From assembly GCA_026394055.1 (NCBI GenBank), contig JAPKYZ010000041.1:1-64000 (forward strand): a stretch of 64,000 bases of DNA. The letters run 5' to 3'. This document shows, piece by piece, positions 45,225 to 52,282 of this stretch; within the stretch, counting starts at the first letter, position 1, and each line of letters opens with the position of its first letter. This DNA is from Acidobacteriota bacterium (GTDB taxonomy: Bacteria > Acidobacteriota > Terriglobia > Bryobacterales > Bryobacteraceae). The notes beneath the pieces were generated by a model. That model was given only the letters and a program-made list of their open reading frames with translations, did no database searches and was not told the DNA's origin. The position numbers and the translations under genes were made by a program.

Positions 45225-46214
45225 TCACATTCCTGTTGCAAGCGGAATCGGGCACTCGGCGGGAATCAAGCCTTCAGCGCGCAGCTCAATCCACAGCGCC
45301 GCCGGGATAGGGGCGGCAAACAAACGCAAGTTTTCGGCGAACTCCGCCGGCGTCTTGGCTCCGGGAATCGTCGTGGCAACGGTGGGGTGCGCCATGGGGA
45401 ACTGCAACGCGGCGGCCTTCAGATCCACGCCATGTCGTTCACAAACCGCTTTCACCCGGGCTACGTGGACCAACATTTCTTCACTCGCCGGGACGTAGTT
45501 GAACGTGTTGCCACCGGCCAGGATACCGGAATTGTAGGGTCCGCCAATGATGATCGAGGTGCCCTTACGCTGACACTGCGGCAGAAACTCCGCCAGCGCG
45601 GTGTGATCGATCAACGTATAGCGCCCGGCCAGCAGGAAGCAATCAAAGTCGCCTTCTTCGCCGAACCGCTTCAACATCTCCCACTGGTTCATCCCCGCGC
45701 CGATGGCGGAGACGACGCCCTGCTCCCGCAGCTTGTGCACGGCCGGGTAGGCCTCGCCGATCGCCTGCTCCCAGTGCGCATCCGGGTCATGGATCAGCAG
45801 CACGTCGATCCGGTCCACCTTCATGCGGCGGAGGCTCTCCTCAAAGCTCCGCATCACGGCGTCGTAGCTGAAGTCGAACACCCAGCGGTAAGGACTGACG
45901 TTCTTCCATTGACCTTCGGCAAATTCGGCCGGATCGGCGGGCTCCAGCACGCGGCCCACCTTGGTGGACAGGACGTAGCTATCTCGCGGCACGCCATTCA
46001 GGGCCTCGCCCAGCAGCTCTTCACTCTTGCCATGCCCGTACATGGGCGCGGTGTCGATCAAATTCAGCCCGCTTTCGAGCGCGGCCTGCACCGCGCCGAT
46101 CGCCTCCCGCTCATCCACCGCCGTATAGAGGCCCGGCAGCGCCGCCGTGCCCATACCCAACCGCGTCACTTCCAACTTCGTGCGCCCCAGGGCGACTTTC
46201 TCAAAAGGATTCAT
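45225..46214 (-). CDS. Aldo/keto reductase (aldose dehydrogenase-like)
   Basis: A 329-residue TIM-barrel oxidoreductase. Catalytic tetrad pieces: NLIDTAPMYGHGKSE (Asp, Tyr), LSTKVGRV (Lys) and VLLIHDPDAHWE (His). NADP-binding region: ATTIPGAKTPAEFAENLRLF. The sequence is closest in style to the D-threo-aldose 1-dehydrogenase / pyridoxal 4-dehydrogenase branch. Directly upstream of the TonB receptor (35-base gap), suggesting joint transcription and a role in processing an imported sugar (inference). Confidence 0.87.
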   Translation of the reverse strand: MNPFEKVALGRTKLEVTRLGMGTAALPGLYTAVDEREAIGAVQAALESGLNLIDTAPMYGHGKSEELLGEALNGVPRDSYVLSTKVGRVLEPADPAEFAEGQWKNVSPYRWVFDFSYDAVMRSFEESLRRMKVDRIDVLLIHDPDAHWEQAIGEAYPAVHKLREQGVVSAIGAGMNQWEMLKRFGEEGDFDCFLLAGRYTLIDHTALAEFLPQCQRKGTSIIIGGPYNSGILAGGNTFNYVPASEEMLVHVARVKAVCERHGVDLKAAALQFPMAHPTVATTIPGAKTPAEFAENLRLFAAPIPAALWIELRAEGLIPAECPIPLATGM

Positions 46215-46307
46215 GCGATCACTAGCCTATCGCGCCGCTTGTCCCAGCGTGATGCCACTCATCCAGAAAAGCCCCGGCCGCTCCAGCAGCCGCCGCATGC
46301 TGGATCC

Positions 46308-47180
46308 ATGAAGAAGCTCACCTTGCTGTTGACCCTCTCGACGCTCACCACCTTGACCCTGCTCTCCGCCCCCGCACCGGCCACCACGCCCAGCTTTGGC
46401 GTGCAAGTAACCGGCAAAGGCCGCCCCGTGATCCTGATCCCCGGCCTGGCCTCCGGTGGCGCCACCTGGGACTCGACCGTCGCCCATCTGAAAGGCCGCT
46501 TTGAATGCCACGTGTTGACGCTGGCCGGATTTGCCGGGCAGCCGCCGCTTTCTAACCGTGGCGACGCGCCGTTTCTCGACACGGTTCGCCGGGACATCAT
46601 CACCTACATCCGGACGCAGAAGCTCGCGAAGCCGGTGATCATCGGGCATTCGTTGGGCGGCGCGATGGCGCTGTGGTTGGGCGAGACGGAGCCGGACCTG
46701 GTGGGCGAGCTCGTCATCGTCGATTCCGCCCCCTTCCTGCCCGAACTGATGATGCCCGGGGCCACCGTCGAATCGATGAAGCCGATGGCCAACGCCATGC
46801 GTGAGCAGATCGCCAGTGCCAAGCCCGGCTCTCAGGATGAGTATTTGAAGACCATGGCGCATTCCAAAGACGACGTCGCGCGCATCGTCGAGTGGTCCCG
46901 CAAGTCTGATGCAGCCACGGTCGGCGCCGCGATGGTGGAGCTTTACACCAACGATCTGCGGCCCGCGCTGAACCAGATCAAGTCCCGCGTGTTGGCGCTC
47001 AGCGCGTGGTCCGCCTACAAGGACTACACGACCCGCCAACGCGTCTTCGACAACCTGACCAAGCAATACTCCGGCGTGGCCAAGTTGACCTTTGAGTTGC
47101 ATGATGAGGCCTGGCACTTCATGATGTTCGATGAGCCGGCTTGGTTCTTTGCGCAGCTGGACAAGTTCCTGGCGCAATAG
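46308..47180 (+). CDS. Secreted alpha/beta hydrolase
   Basis: 290 residues from the ATG at 46308; the open frame upstream is the antisense of the aldo/keto reductase. Signal peptide MKKLTLLLTLSTLTTLTLLSAPA. Alpha/beta-hydrolase elements: VILIPGLASGGATWD (oxyanion region), nucleophile GHSLGGAMA near residue 113, and catalytic His in ELHDEAWHFMMFDEP near the end. Likely an esterase or peptidase acting outside the cytoplasm. It runs with the downstream kinase gene (28-base gap). Confidence 0.87.
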   Translation: MKKLTLLLTLSTLTTLTLLSAPAPATTPSFGVQVTGKGRPVILIPGLASGGATWDSTVAHLKGRFECHVLTLAGFAGQPPLSNRGDAPFLDTVRRDIITYIRTQKLAKPVIIGHSLGGAMALWLGETEPDLVGELVIVDSAPFLPELMMPGATVESMKPMANAMREQIASAKPGSQDEYLKTMAHSKDDVARIVEWSRKSDAATVGAAMVELYTNDLRPALNQIKSRVLALSAWSAYKDYTTRQRVFDNLTKQYSGVAKLTFELHDEAWHFMMFDEPAWFFAQLDKFLAQ

Positions 47181-47208
47181 CCGGCTCGAGAATCTAAGCA
47201 GCCATCCG

Positions 47209-48249
47209 ATGACCCGACAACAGATCTATCTCGCGTGCCAGGTGGCGGGTTGGGGGCTCCATGCCCTGGGCAACATCGCCTTCGCCAACGCGTTCGGACA
47301 AACCAACCCCAAGATGGTTTGGGTCTACGGTGCGGCGGCGCTGGTGGGCATGGCCGTTTCCGACCGGTTGCGCCTGGTGATCCGCCAGCAGCGCTGGCTC
47401 GACCTGCCGTTGACCAAGTTGGTTCCACGCGTGGCCATCGGCACGCTGGCCGGTGGACTGACGATCACCACCGTTGTCGGCTTGGCGATGCTGTGGCCGA
47501 TTCGGCTGATGCCGCTGCGGGGATGGAATTGGCTGATCTGGTCGGCCTCGATCTCCATCTGGTCCACCACGCTGCTGCTGTGGCTGATGATCTACCTGGG
47601 CGTCCACTACTTTGAGCGCCTGCGCCGCGCGGAGCTTGACCGGGTTCGCCTGGAAGTGGCGGCCAAGGATGCCCAGCTTCGTTCTCTGCTGGCTCAACTG
47701 AACCCGCACTTCCTGTTCAATTCGCTGAACAGTCTACGCGCACTGATTGTGGAGGACCCGGCGCGCGCCCAGACCATGGTGACGGAGCTGGCCGAGATTC
47801 TCCGCTACTCGCTGAAGGCCGACTCCGCAGACACGGTGCCACTGGCAGCGGAGATGGAGGCGGTCCAGACCTACTTGAAGCTGGAGGCGATCCGCCTGGA
47901 GGACCGCTTGCGGGTGAAGCTCGACATCGCGCCCGGCGTACTGGATGTGCCGGTGCCGCCGATGCTGGTGCAGACGCTGGTGGAGAACGCGGTGAAGCAT
48001 GGCATCTCGCGCCTCAGCGGGGGTGGCGAGATCACCATCCATGCCCATGAGAGCCTTGGCGCGCTGCACGTGCAAGTGGTGAACAGCGGCCAACTGGCCA
48101 CCAGCGGTGACACGCAGTTGGGCTTGAAGAATGTCCGGGAGCGCCTGCGGTTGTTGTTTGGCGAGCGGGCCCAACTGACGCTGCGCAACCTGGACCTGGA
48201 CAATGTGATTGCGGAGGTAGTGATCCCCCATGCGCGCCCTGCTCATTGA
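47209..48249 (+). CDS. LytS/YehU-type sensor histidine kinase
   Basis: 346 residues from the ATG at 47209. Four hydrophobic segments (about 9-27, 38-55, 75-100 and 108-133) form the sensor. The His_kinase (PF06580) domain has phospho-acceptor His in LLAQLNPHFLFNSLNSLRALI near residue 168, and an HATPase region with VQTLVENAVKHGISRLSGGGEI and LGLKNVRERL. Overlaps the response regulator gene by 20 bases; together they form a LytS/LytR pair. Confidence 0.92.
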   Translation: MTRQQIYLACQVAGWGLHALGNIAFANAFGQTNPKMVWVYGAAALVGMAVSDRLRLVIRQQRWLDLPLTKLVPRVAIGTLAGGLTITTVVGLAMLWPIRLMPLRGWNWLIWSASISIWSTTLLLWLMIYLGVHYFERLRRAELDRVRLEVAAKDAQLRSLLAQLNPHFLFNSLNSLRALIVEDPARAQTMVTELAEILRYSLKADSADTVPLAAEMEAVQTYLKLEAIRLEDRLRVKLDIAPGVLDVPVPPMLVQTLVENAVKHGISRLSGGGEITIHAHESLGALHVQVVNSGQLATSGDTQLGLKNVRERLRLLFGERAQLTLRNLDLDNVIAEVVIPHARPAH

Positions 48250-48964
48250 TGACGAACGGCTGGCGCGCCTGGAACTGCGGCGTCTGCTTTCGGCGCACCC
48301 CACGGTCGAGATCGTGGGCGAGGCGCGCGACGCCGACGAAGCAGAGGCGCTGATCACGGAGCTGAACCCCGATCTGATCTTCCTCGACATCCAGATGCCC
48401 GGCCGCACCGGCTTTGATTTGCTGGCCGACCTTGACCGTCCCCCCGCCGTCATCTTCACCACGGCCTACGACGAGTTCGCGCTGCGGGCGTTTGAAGTGA
48501 GCGCGCTCGACTACCTGCTAAAGCCCGTCGCGCCGGAGCGGCTGGCGGCCGCGATTGAAAAGGCGATTGAGAAGGTCAGCGAGAAAGCCACTGCAGCTCG
48601 CACGACCACCGCGGCGTCGCCCGCGCCATCGCAGATCTTTGTGAAGGACGGTGACCACTGCTGGTTCGTCGCCACCGAATCGATTGAGCTGCTCGAAAGC
48701 GAAGGCAACTACACGCGCCTCTACTTCATGCAATCCGGTGAGCGGCACCGGCCACTGGTGTTGCGCTCGCTGAACTATCTGGAGGAGCGCCTCGACCCGA
48801 GCGTGTTCTTTCGCGCCAGCCGCAAACACATCGTCGGCCTCAAGTGGATCACCCGCATCGACCCATCGGTCTCGGGCGGTCTCGAACTGCAAATGAAAGG
48901 CGGCCAGACAGTGGAGATGTCCCGCCGTCAAGCCGCCCGATTCAAGGAAGTGATGTCGCTATAG
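48230..48964 (+). CDS. LytR/AlgR family response regulator
   Basis: A 244-residue protein. The receiver domain (1-120) has acidic pair DDE (7-9), phospho-acceptor Asp in LIFLDIQMPGRTG near residue 54, Thr in FTTAYD and Lys in YLLKPV. The LytTR DNA-binding domain (about 140-240) has IELLESEGNYTRLYF, VLRSLNYLEERLDPSVFFRASRKHIVGL and MSRRQAARFKEVM. It is phosphorylated by the overlapping kinase. Target genes cannot be told from the sequence. Confidence 0.94.
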   Translation: MRALLIDDERLARLELRRLLSAHPTVEIVGEARDADEAEALITELNPDLIFLDIQMPGRTGFDLLADLDRPPAVIFTTAYDEFALRAFEVSALDYLLKPVAPERLAAAIEKAIEKVSEKATAARTTTAASPAPSQIFVKDGDHCWFVATESIELLESEGNYTRLYFMQSGERHRPLVLRSLNYLEERLDPSVFFRASRKHIVGLKWITRIDPSVSGGLELQMKGGQTVEMSRRQAARFKEVMSL

Positions 48965-48987
48965 CTGTGGCCCGTCGCCGCGCCGCA

Positions 48988-49119
48988 GGTGGCGCAGGCT
49001 GTCAGCCTGCAGCGGGACTTGAGTCCCGCCGGTTCATCGCCAGCGCCTCAGACCAACAACGCTTTCACCTCGTCCCAGGGAGGAATGAAGTCCTCCTGCA
49101 GGCTGAAGCGTGCGCCACC
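48988..49119. repeat. Inverted pair of a ~43-base repeat between convergent genes
   Basis: Copy one, plus strand 48988-49030, starts GGTGGCGCAGGCTGTCAGCC and contains a small hairpin CAGGCT/AGCCTG and a second GGGACTTGAGTCCC. Copy two, minus strand 49119 down to about 49077, starts GGTGGCGCACGCTTCAGCC and has GGACTTCATTCC at the corresponding place. The two face each other around about 46 bases, so the pair could be a MITE-like or bidirectional terminator structure. It lies between the response regulator and the aldo/keto reductase. Confidence 0.6.
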
Positions 49120-49125
49120 TTGACA

Positions 49126-50085
49126 CTACGCCGGGTGGGCCGCCATGAACGTCGCGATCTCCGCCACCTCATCCGCCGTCAGCCGGAACTCGGCGGCGCC
49201 GATGACGCCATCCACCTGCGCCTTGGAGCGCAAGCCGACAATGGCCGCCGTCACCTCCGGCCGCCGCAACGCCCAGGCAATCGCGACCTCACCAGGTGAC
49301 CGCCCATGCCGCGCGCCCATCGCGCGGAGCAGTTCCACCAGCGCCATGTTGCGCGAGAGCTTCGGTTCCTGGAAGTGCGGCGTGTTCTTGCGGAAGTCGT
49401 CGGCCGGCATCTGCGCGATGCGTTCGGCCGTCATCTTGCCGGTCAGCAAGCCGGACTTCATCGGCGAATAGGCCAGCACGCCGATGTTGTGCTCCGCGAC
49501 ATAGGGCAGCTGTCCGTCTTCGATTTCGGGCGACAGAATGGAGTACGGCGGTTGCAGCGACGTGAGCGGCGCAATCGCGTGCGCGCGCTTGAGCTGGTCG
49601 ACCGAAAAATTCGAGACCCCCATCCAGCGGACCTTGCCTTCCTTCTGCAACTCCGCCACCGCGCCCCAGCCCTCTTCGACATCTTCGTCCGGTTGCGGCC
49701 AGTGGATCTGGTAGAGATCGATCACATCCACACCCAGGCGCCGCAGGCTGGCCTCACATTCGCGCTTGATCGAATCGGCTTTCAGGCACGGGATGATATT
49801 GCCTTGCTCGTCCCAGGTGCGCTCACACTTGGTGAAGATGTAGGGCTTTGTGCCATGGGACTTCACCGCCCGGCCCACCACTTCTTCCGAATGCCCCAAG
49901 CCGTAGATGGCTGCGGTGTCGATCCAGTTCAGCCCGGCGTCGAGACCCGCATGGATGGCCGCGATCGAATCCGCATCATCCTGCGGCCCCCAGCCAAACT
50001 TCCAACCGCCGCCGCCGATCGCCCAGGCTCCAATGCCCAGGGGCGTCAAGTGAAGATCGCTATTGCCGAGTGCTCGAGTTTGCAT
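49126..50085 (-). CDS. Aldo/keto reductase
   Basis: A 319-residue protein. Tetrad: NWIDTAAIYGLGHSEE (Asp, Tyr), IFTKCERTW (Lys) and LYQIHWPQPDED (His). NADP region: VTAAIVGLRSKAQVDGVIGAAEF. It begins MQTRALGNSDLHLTPLGIGAWAIGG, as in the AKR11/YajO-type proteins; substrate unknown. TAACCT lies eight bases before the ATG, so the leader would be very short. Confidence 0.88.
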   Translation of the reverse strand: MQTRALGNSDLHLTPLGIGAWAIGGGGWKFGWGPQDDADSIAAIHAGLDAGLNWIDTAAIYGLGHSEEVVGRAVKSHGTKPYIFTKCERTWDEQGNIIPCLKADSIKRECEASLRRLGVDVIDLYQIHWPQPDEDVEEGWGAVAELQKEGKVRWMGVSNFSVDQLKRAHAIAPLTSLQPPYSILSPEIEDGQLPYVAEHNIGVLAYSPMKSGLLTGKMTAERIAQMPADDFRKNTPHFQEPKLSRNMALVELLRAMGARHGRSPGEVAIAWALRRPEVTAAIVGLRSKAQVDGVIGAAEFRLTADEVAEIATFMAAHPA

Positions 50086-50121
50086 CGACTCTCAGGTTAC
50101 CGCGCCGTCAAGTGACTTGTG

Positions 50122-50210
50122 ATTGATCCCGCCAAGCCGCAATGGCGCAAAGATCTCTTTTCGGGCTAGCCTGTTTTTCTTTGCGGCTTGGCGCCTTTGC
50201 GGGAAATCAA
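50122..50210. repeat. Imperfect inverted repeat with 13-base perfect core
   Basis: CGCCAAGCCGCAA (50130-50142) and TTGCGGCTTGGCG (50181-50193) are perfect arms, with flanking imperfect pairing extending to TTGAT/ATCAA. The gap between the aldo/keto reductase start (50085, minus) and the SMP-30 gene end (50231, minus) is made almost wholly of it. A related copy lies at 52212-52241. Confidence 0.55.
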
Positions 50211-50230
50211 GCGCTTGAACTTGGGACCGG

Positions 50231-51235
50231 TCACTTGCCGCGCAGATACGGCACGCGGCCCGGCGTCGTCACCGGGACGCTCCACAACGTGCCGCCCGCC
50301 GTGATGAAGAGCGTCTTCAGGTCCGCGCCGCCAAAGGCACAATTGGTGACCTCATCCACCGGCACCGGAATGAACTCCAGCAGCTTGCCCTCGGGCGACA
50401 ACACATAGACACCGCCCTTGAACTTGTCGGCTGTCTCAAACGGCGGGTTCGGCTTGGTCGTTCCGCCAGCAACATAGAGCCGCCCCAACTGGTCCATCTT
50501 GATGCCATCCGGACCCCGCCCATCGCCCCAATCAAAGATCAGCTTGCGGCTCTTGGGATCGATGGAGCCATCCGGGCGCAGGTTGAATCGGAATAGTGCT
50601 CGCTTCACGCCGTGAGTGTTGTTGTTATTGTCGGCCACGTACAAAAACTCATCTCCCGGAGAGACCAGCACGCCGTTGGCGCGATCGATCTCATGCGTGA
50701 TCACGCGCGTCACCTGGCCGGGGCCATCAATGCGGTAGACGCCCTCCACGGTGCGCCCCAAGGCGTCCACCATCTCCATGCCGTCGCGCGAGCCGTAGCG
50801 TGGATCCAAGAAGTAGATGCGGCCTTTGGAGTCGATAGTCAGGTCATTGGGTTGGTTGAAACGGTGGCCGTCAAAGCTGTCCGCCAGGACCGTTACGCTG
50901 CCATCACGCTCCGTCCGAGTAACGCGGCGGTTGGACGCTTCGCAGGCGATGAGGCGCCCTTCGGGGTCGATCAACAGTCCATTGGCGTTGCCGGATGGCT
51001 CACGAAACACCTTCACCTGCCCATCGGCGGTGCGCCGCATGATGCGGTTGTGCCCCGTGAAGTAGAGGCTGCCATCCGAGCTCCACGCCGGCCCCTCACC
51101 CGCGCCGACATCACCAAGGCGAGTGGGCTTCGCTCCGGGAGCGAGGATGGGCTGGGCAAATGAGGAGGAGGCGAGGAGGGCCGCGAGACCAAGACAGCCC
51201 GCCCACAATGGGCTTCGGTAGGTAGCGAGAGGCAT
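50231..51235 (-). CDS. Secreted SMP-30/gluconolactonase-like protein
   Basis: A 334-residue protein with a signal peptide (PLWAGCLGLAALLASSSFAQP). The six-bladed propeller has LGDVGAGEGPAWSSDGSLYF (metal Glu), FNQPNDLTIDSKGRIYFLDPRYG (Asn/Asp metal site), RANGVLVSPGDEFLYVADNNN and GPDGIKMDQLGRLYVAGG. Known members hydrolyse sugar lactones in a calcium- or zinc-dependent way. Placed with aldo/keto reductases and, 50 kb away, a sugar-acid dehydratase, it fits oxidative sugar metabolism (inference). Confidence 0.87.
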   Translation of the reverse strand: MPLATYRSPLWAGCLGLAALLASSSFAQPILAPGAKPTRLGDVGAGEGPAWSSDGSLYFTGHNRIMRRTADGQVKVFREPSGNANGLLIDPEGRLIACEASNRRVTRTERDGSVTVLADSFDGHRFNQPNDLTIDSKGRIYFLDPRYGSRDGMEMVDALGRTVEGVYRIDGPGQVTRVITHEIDRANGVLVSPGDEFLYVADNNNNTHGVKRALFRFNLRPDGSIDPKSRKLIFDWGDGRGPDGIKMDQLGRLYVAGGTTKPNPPFETADKFKGGVYVLSPEGKLLEFIPVPVDEVTNCAFGGADLKTLFITAGGTLWSVPVTTPGRVPYLRGK

Positions 51236-51295
51236 ACGAGAACAATCGTAGTCGCATCGTTGGCCTCAATGGGCGAGGCTGAAGTCCGCAGTGTC

Positions 51296-51374
51296 AGCCC
51301 CATGCATCAGCCCCATGCGTAAGCTTGGGGCTTTTTGCACAACCGAACCCATCCCCATGCGTGAGCTTGGGGCT
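51296..51374. repeat. Two direct copies (and a partial third) of the 24-base palindromic repeat
   Basis: A copy at 51309-51332 is identical to the one at 37811-37834. A second at 51351-51374 differs by two bases (ATCCCC at the start, GTGAGC inside). A 10-base partial copy AGCCCCATGC lies at 51296-51305. All are in the gap between the SMP-30 gene (start 51235, minus) and the DUF4159 gene (end 51385, minus). Confidence 0.72.
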
Positions 51375-51384
51375 AAAAAGTTGT

Positions 51385-52167
51385 CTAGTGCGTCATGGCG
51401 TAGAGGATGTAGTTGATCCCGACGCGGTAGGCGAGGCTGGTCATCTGTTCGGGGTACTCGGGGGTGTCGGCGTGCTCCCAGGCGTCGCCGACGTCCATGT
51501 TGAAGTTGATGGCCACGATGGCGCGGCCCTTCGGGTCGTTGATCACGCGCCAGTGATCGGGCGTGGCGGTGGGCTGGATGACGACGCTGCCGCCCGGGCC
51601 GCGGCGGACGTGGCGCATGCCGGGGATCAGCACGCGCTCCTTGATGCTGTAGAGCACGTTCAGAATGGCATCGCCGTCCTGCATGTCGACAATCGGTTCG
51701 CCGGGCAGCACGCGGTCCATGGTTTGGCGGAACCGCTCCCAGTCTTGCGGGCCATGGAAGTCATCCGCCATCAGGAAGCCGCCGCGGAGCAGGTATTCGC
51801 GCAGCTTCGCCGTCTCGGCGTCGCTTAAGTCCCAGAAGCCTACTTGCGTCGCGTAGATCCAGGGGTAGTCAAACAGCTCCGGGTCGGTCAAGCGGACGTG
51901 CCGTCCATTGCCGGCATGGATGCGGGTCAGGCGCTCAATGCCCATGGTGAAGTGAATGTCCGCCTCCGGCCAATCCTGCATCCACCAGCCGCGGCGGAAG
52001 ACCCGCGTGCCGCGATAGTCGGTGTACTGGAGCCGCAGGAAATGAAACTCGGCCGGAGGGCCCGGCGGAAGCGGGTCACCGCTCTGGGCCGTTAGCGTCA
52101 CCGCCAAGATCACGCACGCGACGACGCCAACCGCGATGCGCCAGCGCGAGTTGCGGCGAGGAGGCAT
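51385..52167 (-). CDS. DUF4159 domain protein, secreted
   Basis: 260 residues from the ATG at 52167 (MPPRRNSRWRIAVGVVACVILAVTLTAQ, a basic signal peptide); the ORF extends upstream but without coding character. TACAAT lies five bases before the ATG. The DUF4159 body contains FHFLRLQYTDYRGTRVFRRGWWMQDWPEADIHFTMGIERLTRIH and LREYLLRGGFLMADDFHGPQDWERF, resembling a glutamine-amidotransferase-like fold. Function unknown; such proteins are often found with AAA ATPase/VWA gene sets, which are not present here. Confidence 0.85.
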   Translation of the reverse strand: MPPRRNSRWRIAVGVVACVILAVTLTAQSGDPLPPGPPAEFHFLRLQYTDYRGTRVFRRGWWMQDWPEADIHFTMGIERLTRIHAGNGRHVRLTDPELFDYPWIYATQVGFWDLSDAETAKLREYLLRGGFLMADDFHGPQDWERFRQTMDRVLPGEPIVDMQDGDAILNVLYSIKERVLIPGMRHVRRGPGGSVVIQPTATPDHWRVINDPKGRAIVAINFNMDVGDAWEHADTPEYPEQMTSLAYRVGINYILYAMTH

Positions 52168-52211
52168 GCTTGATTGTACGGGGCTACTCCCCGCAACCGA
52201 GGCGTTTGAAG

Positions 52212-52241
52212 TTTCCCGCGAAGACGCCAAGCCGCCGAGAG
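52212..52241 (+). repeat. Further copy of the CGCCAAGCCGC repeat
   Basis: A stretch beginning TTTCCCGCGAAGACGCCAAG matches the minus-strand form of the inverted repeat near 50181-50210 (TTTCCCGCAAAGGCGCCAAG) apart from two bases. It fills much of the 115-base gap between the DUF4159 start and the mutL end. A shorter inverted echo (GGCTTGGCGG) follows at 52260. Confidence 0.45.
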
Positions 52242-52282
52242 AACCCGTTGCGACTTGAAGGCTTGGCGGAAACAATCGAGGC

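Noticed and set aside
48230-48249. 20-base overlap of kinase and regulator genes as a possible error
   Set aside because: Both ends are well supported by motifs; overlaps of this kind are common in two-component pairs.
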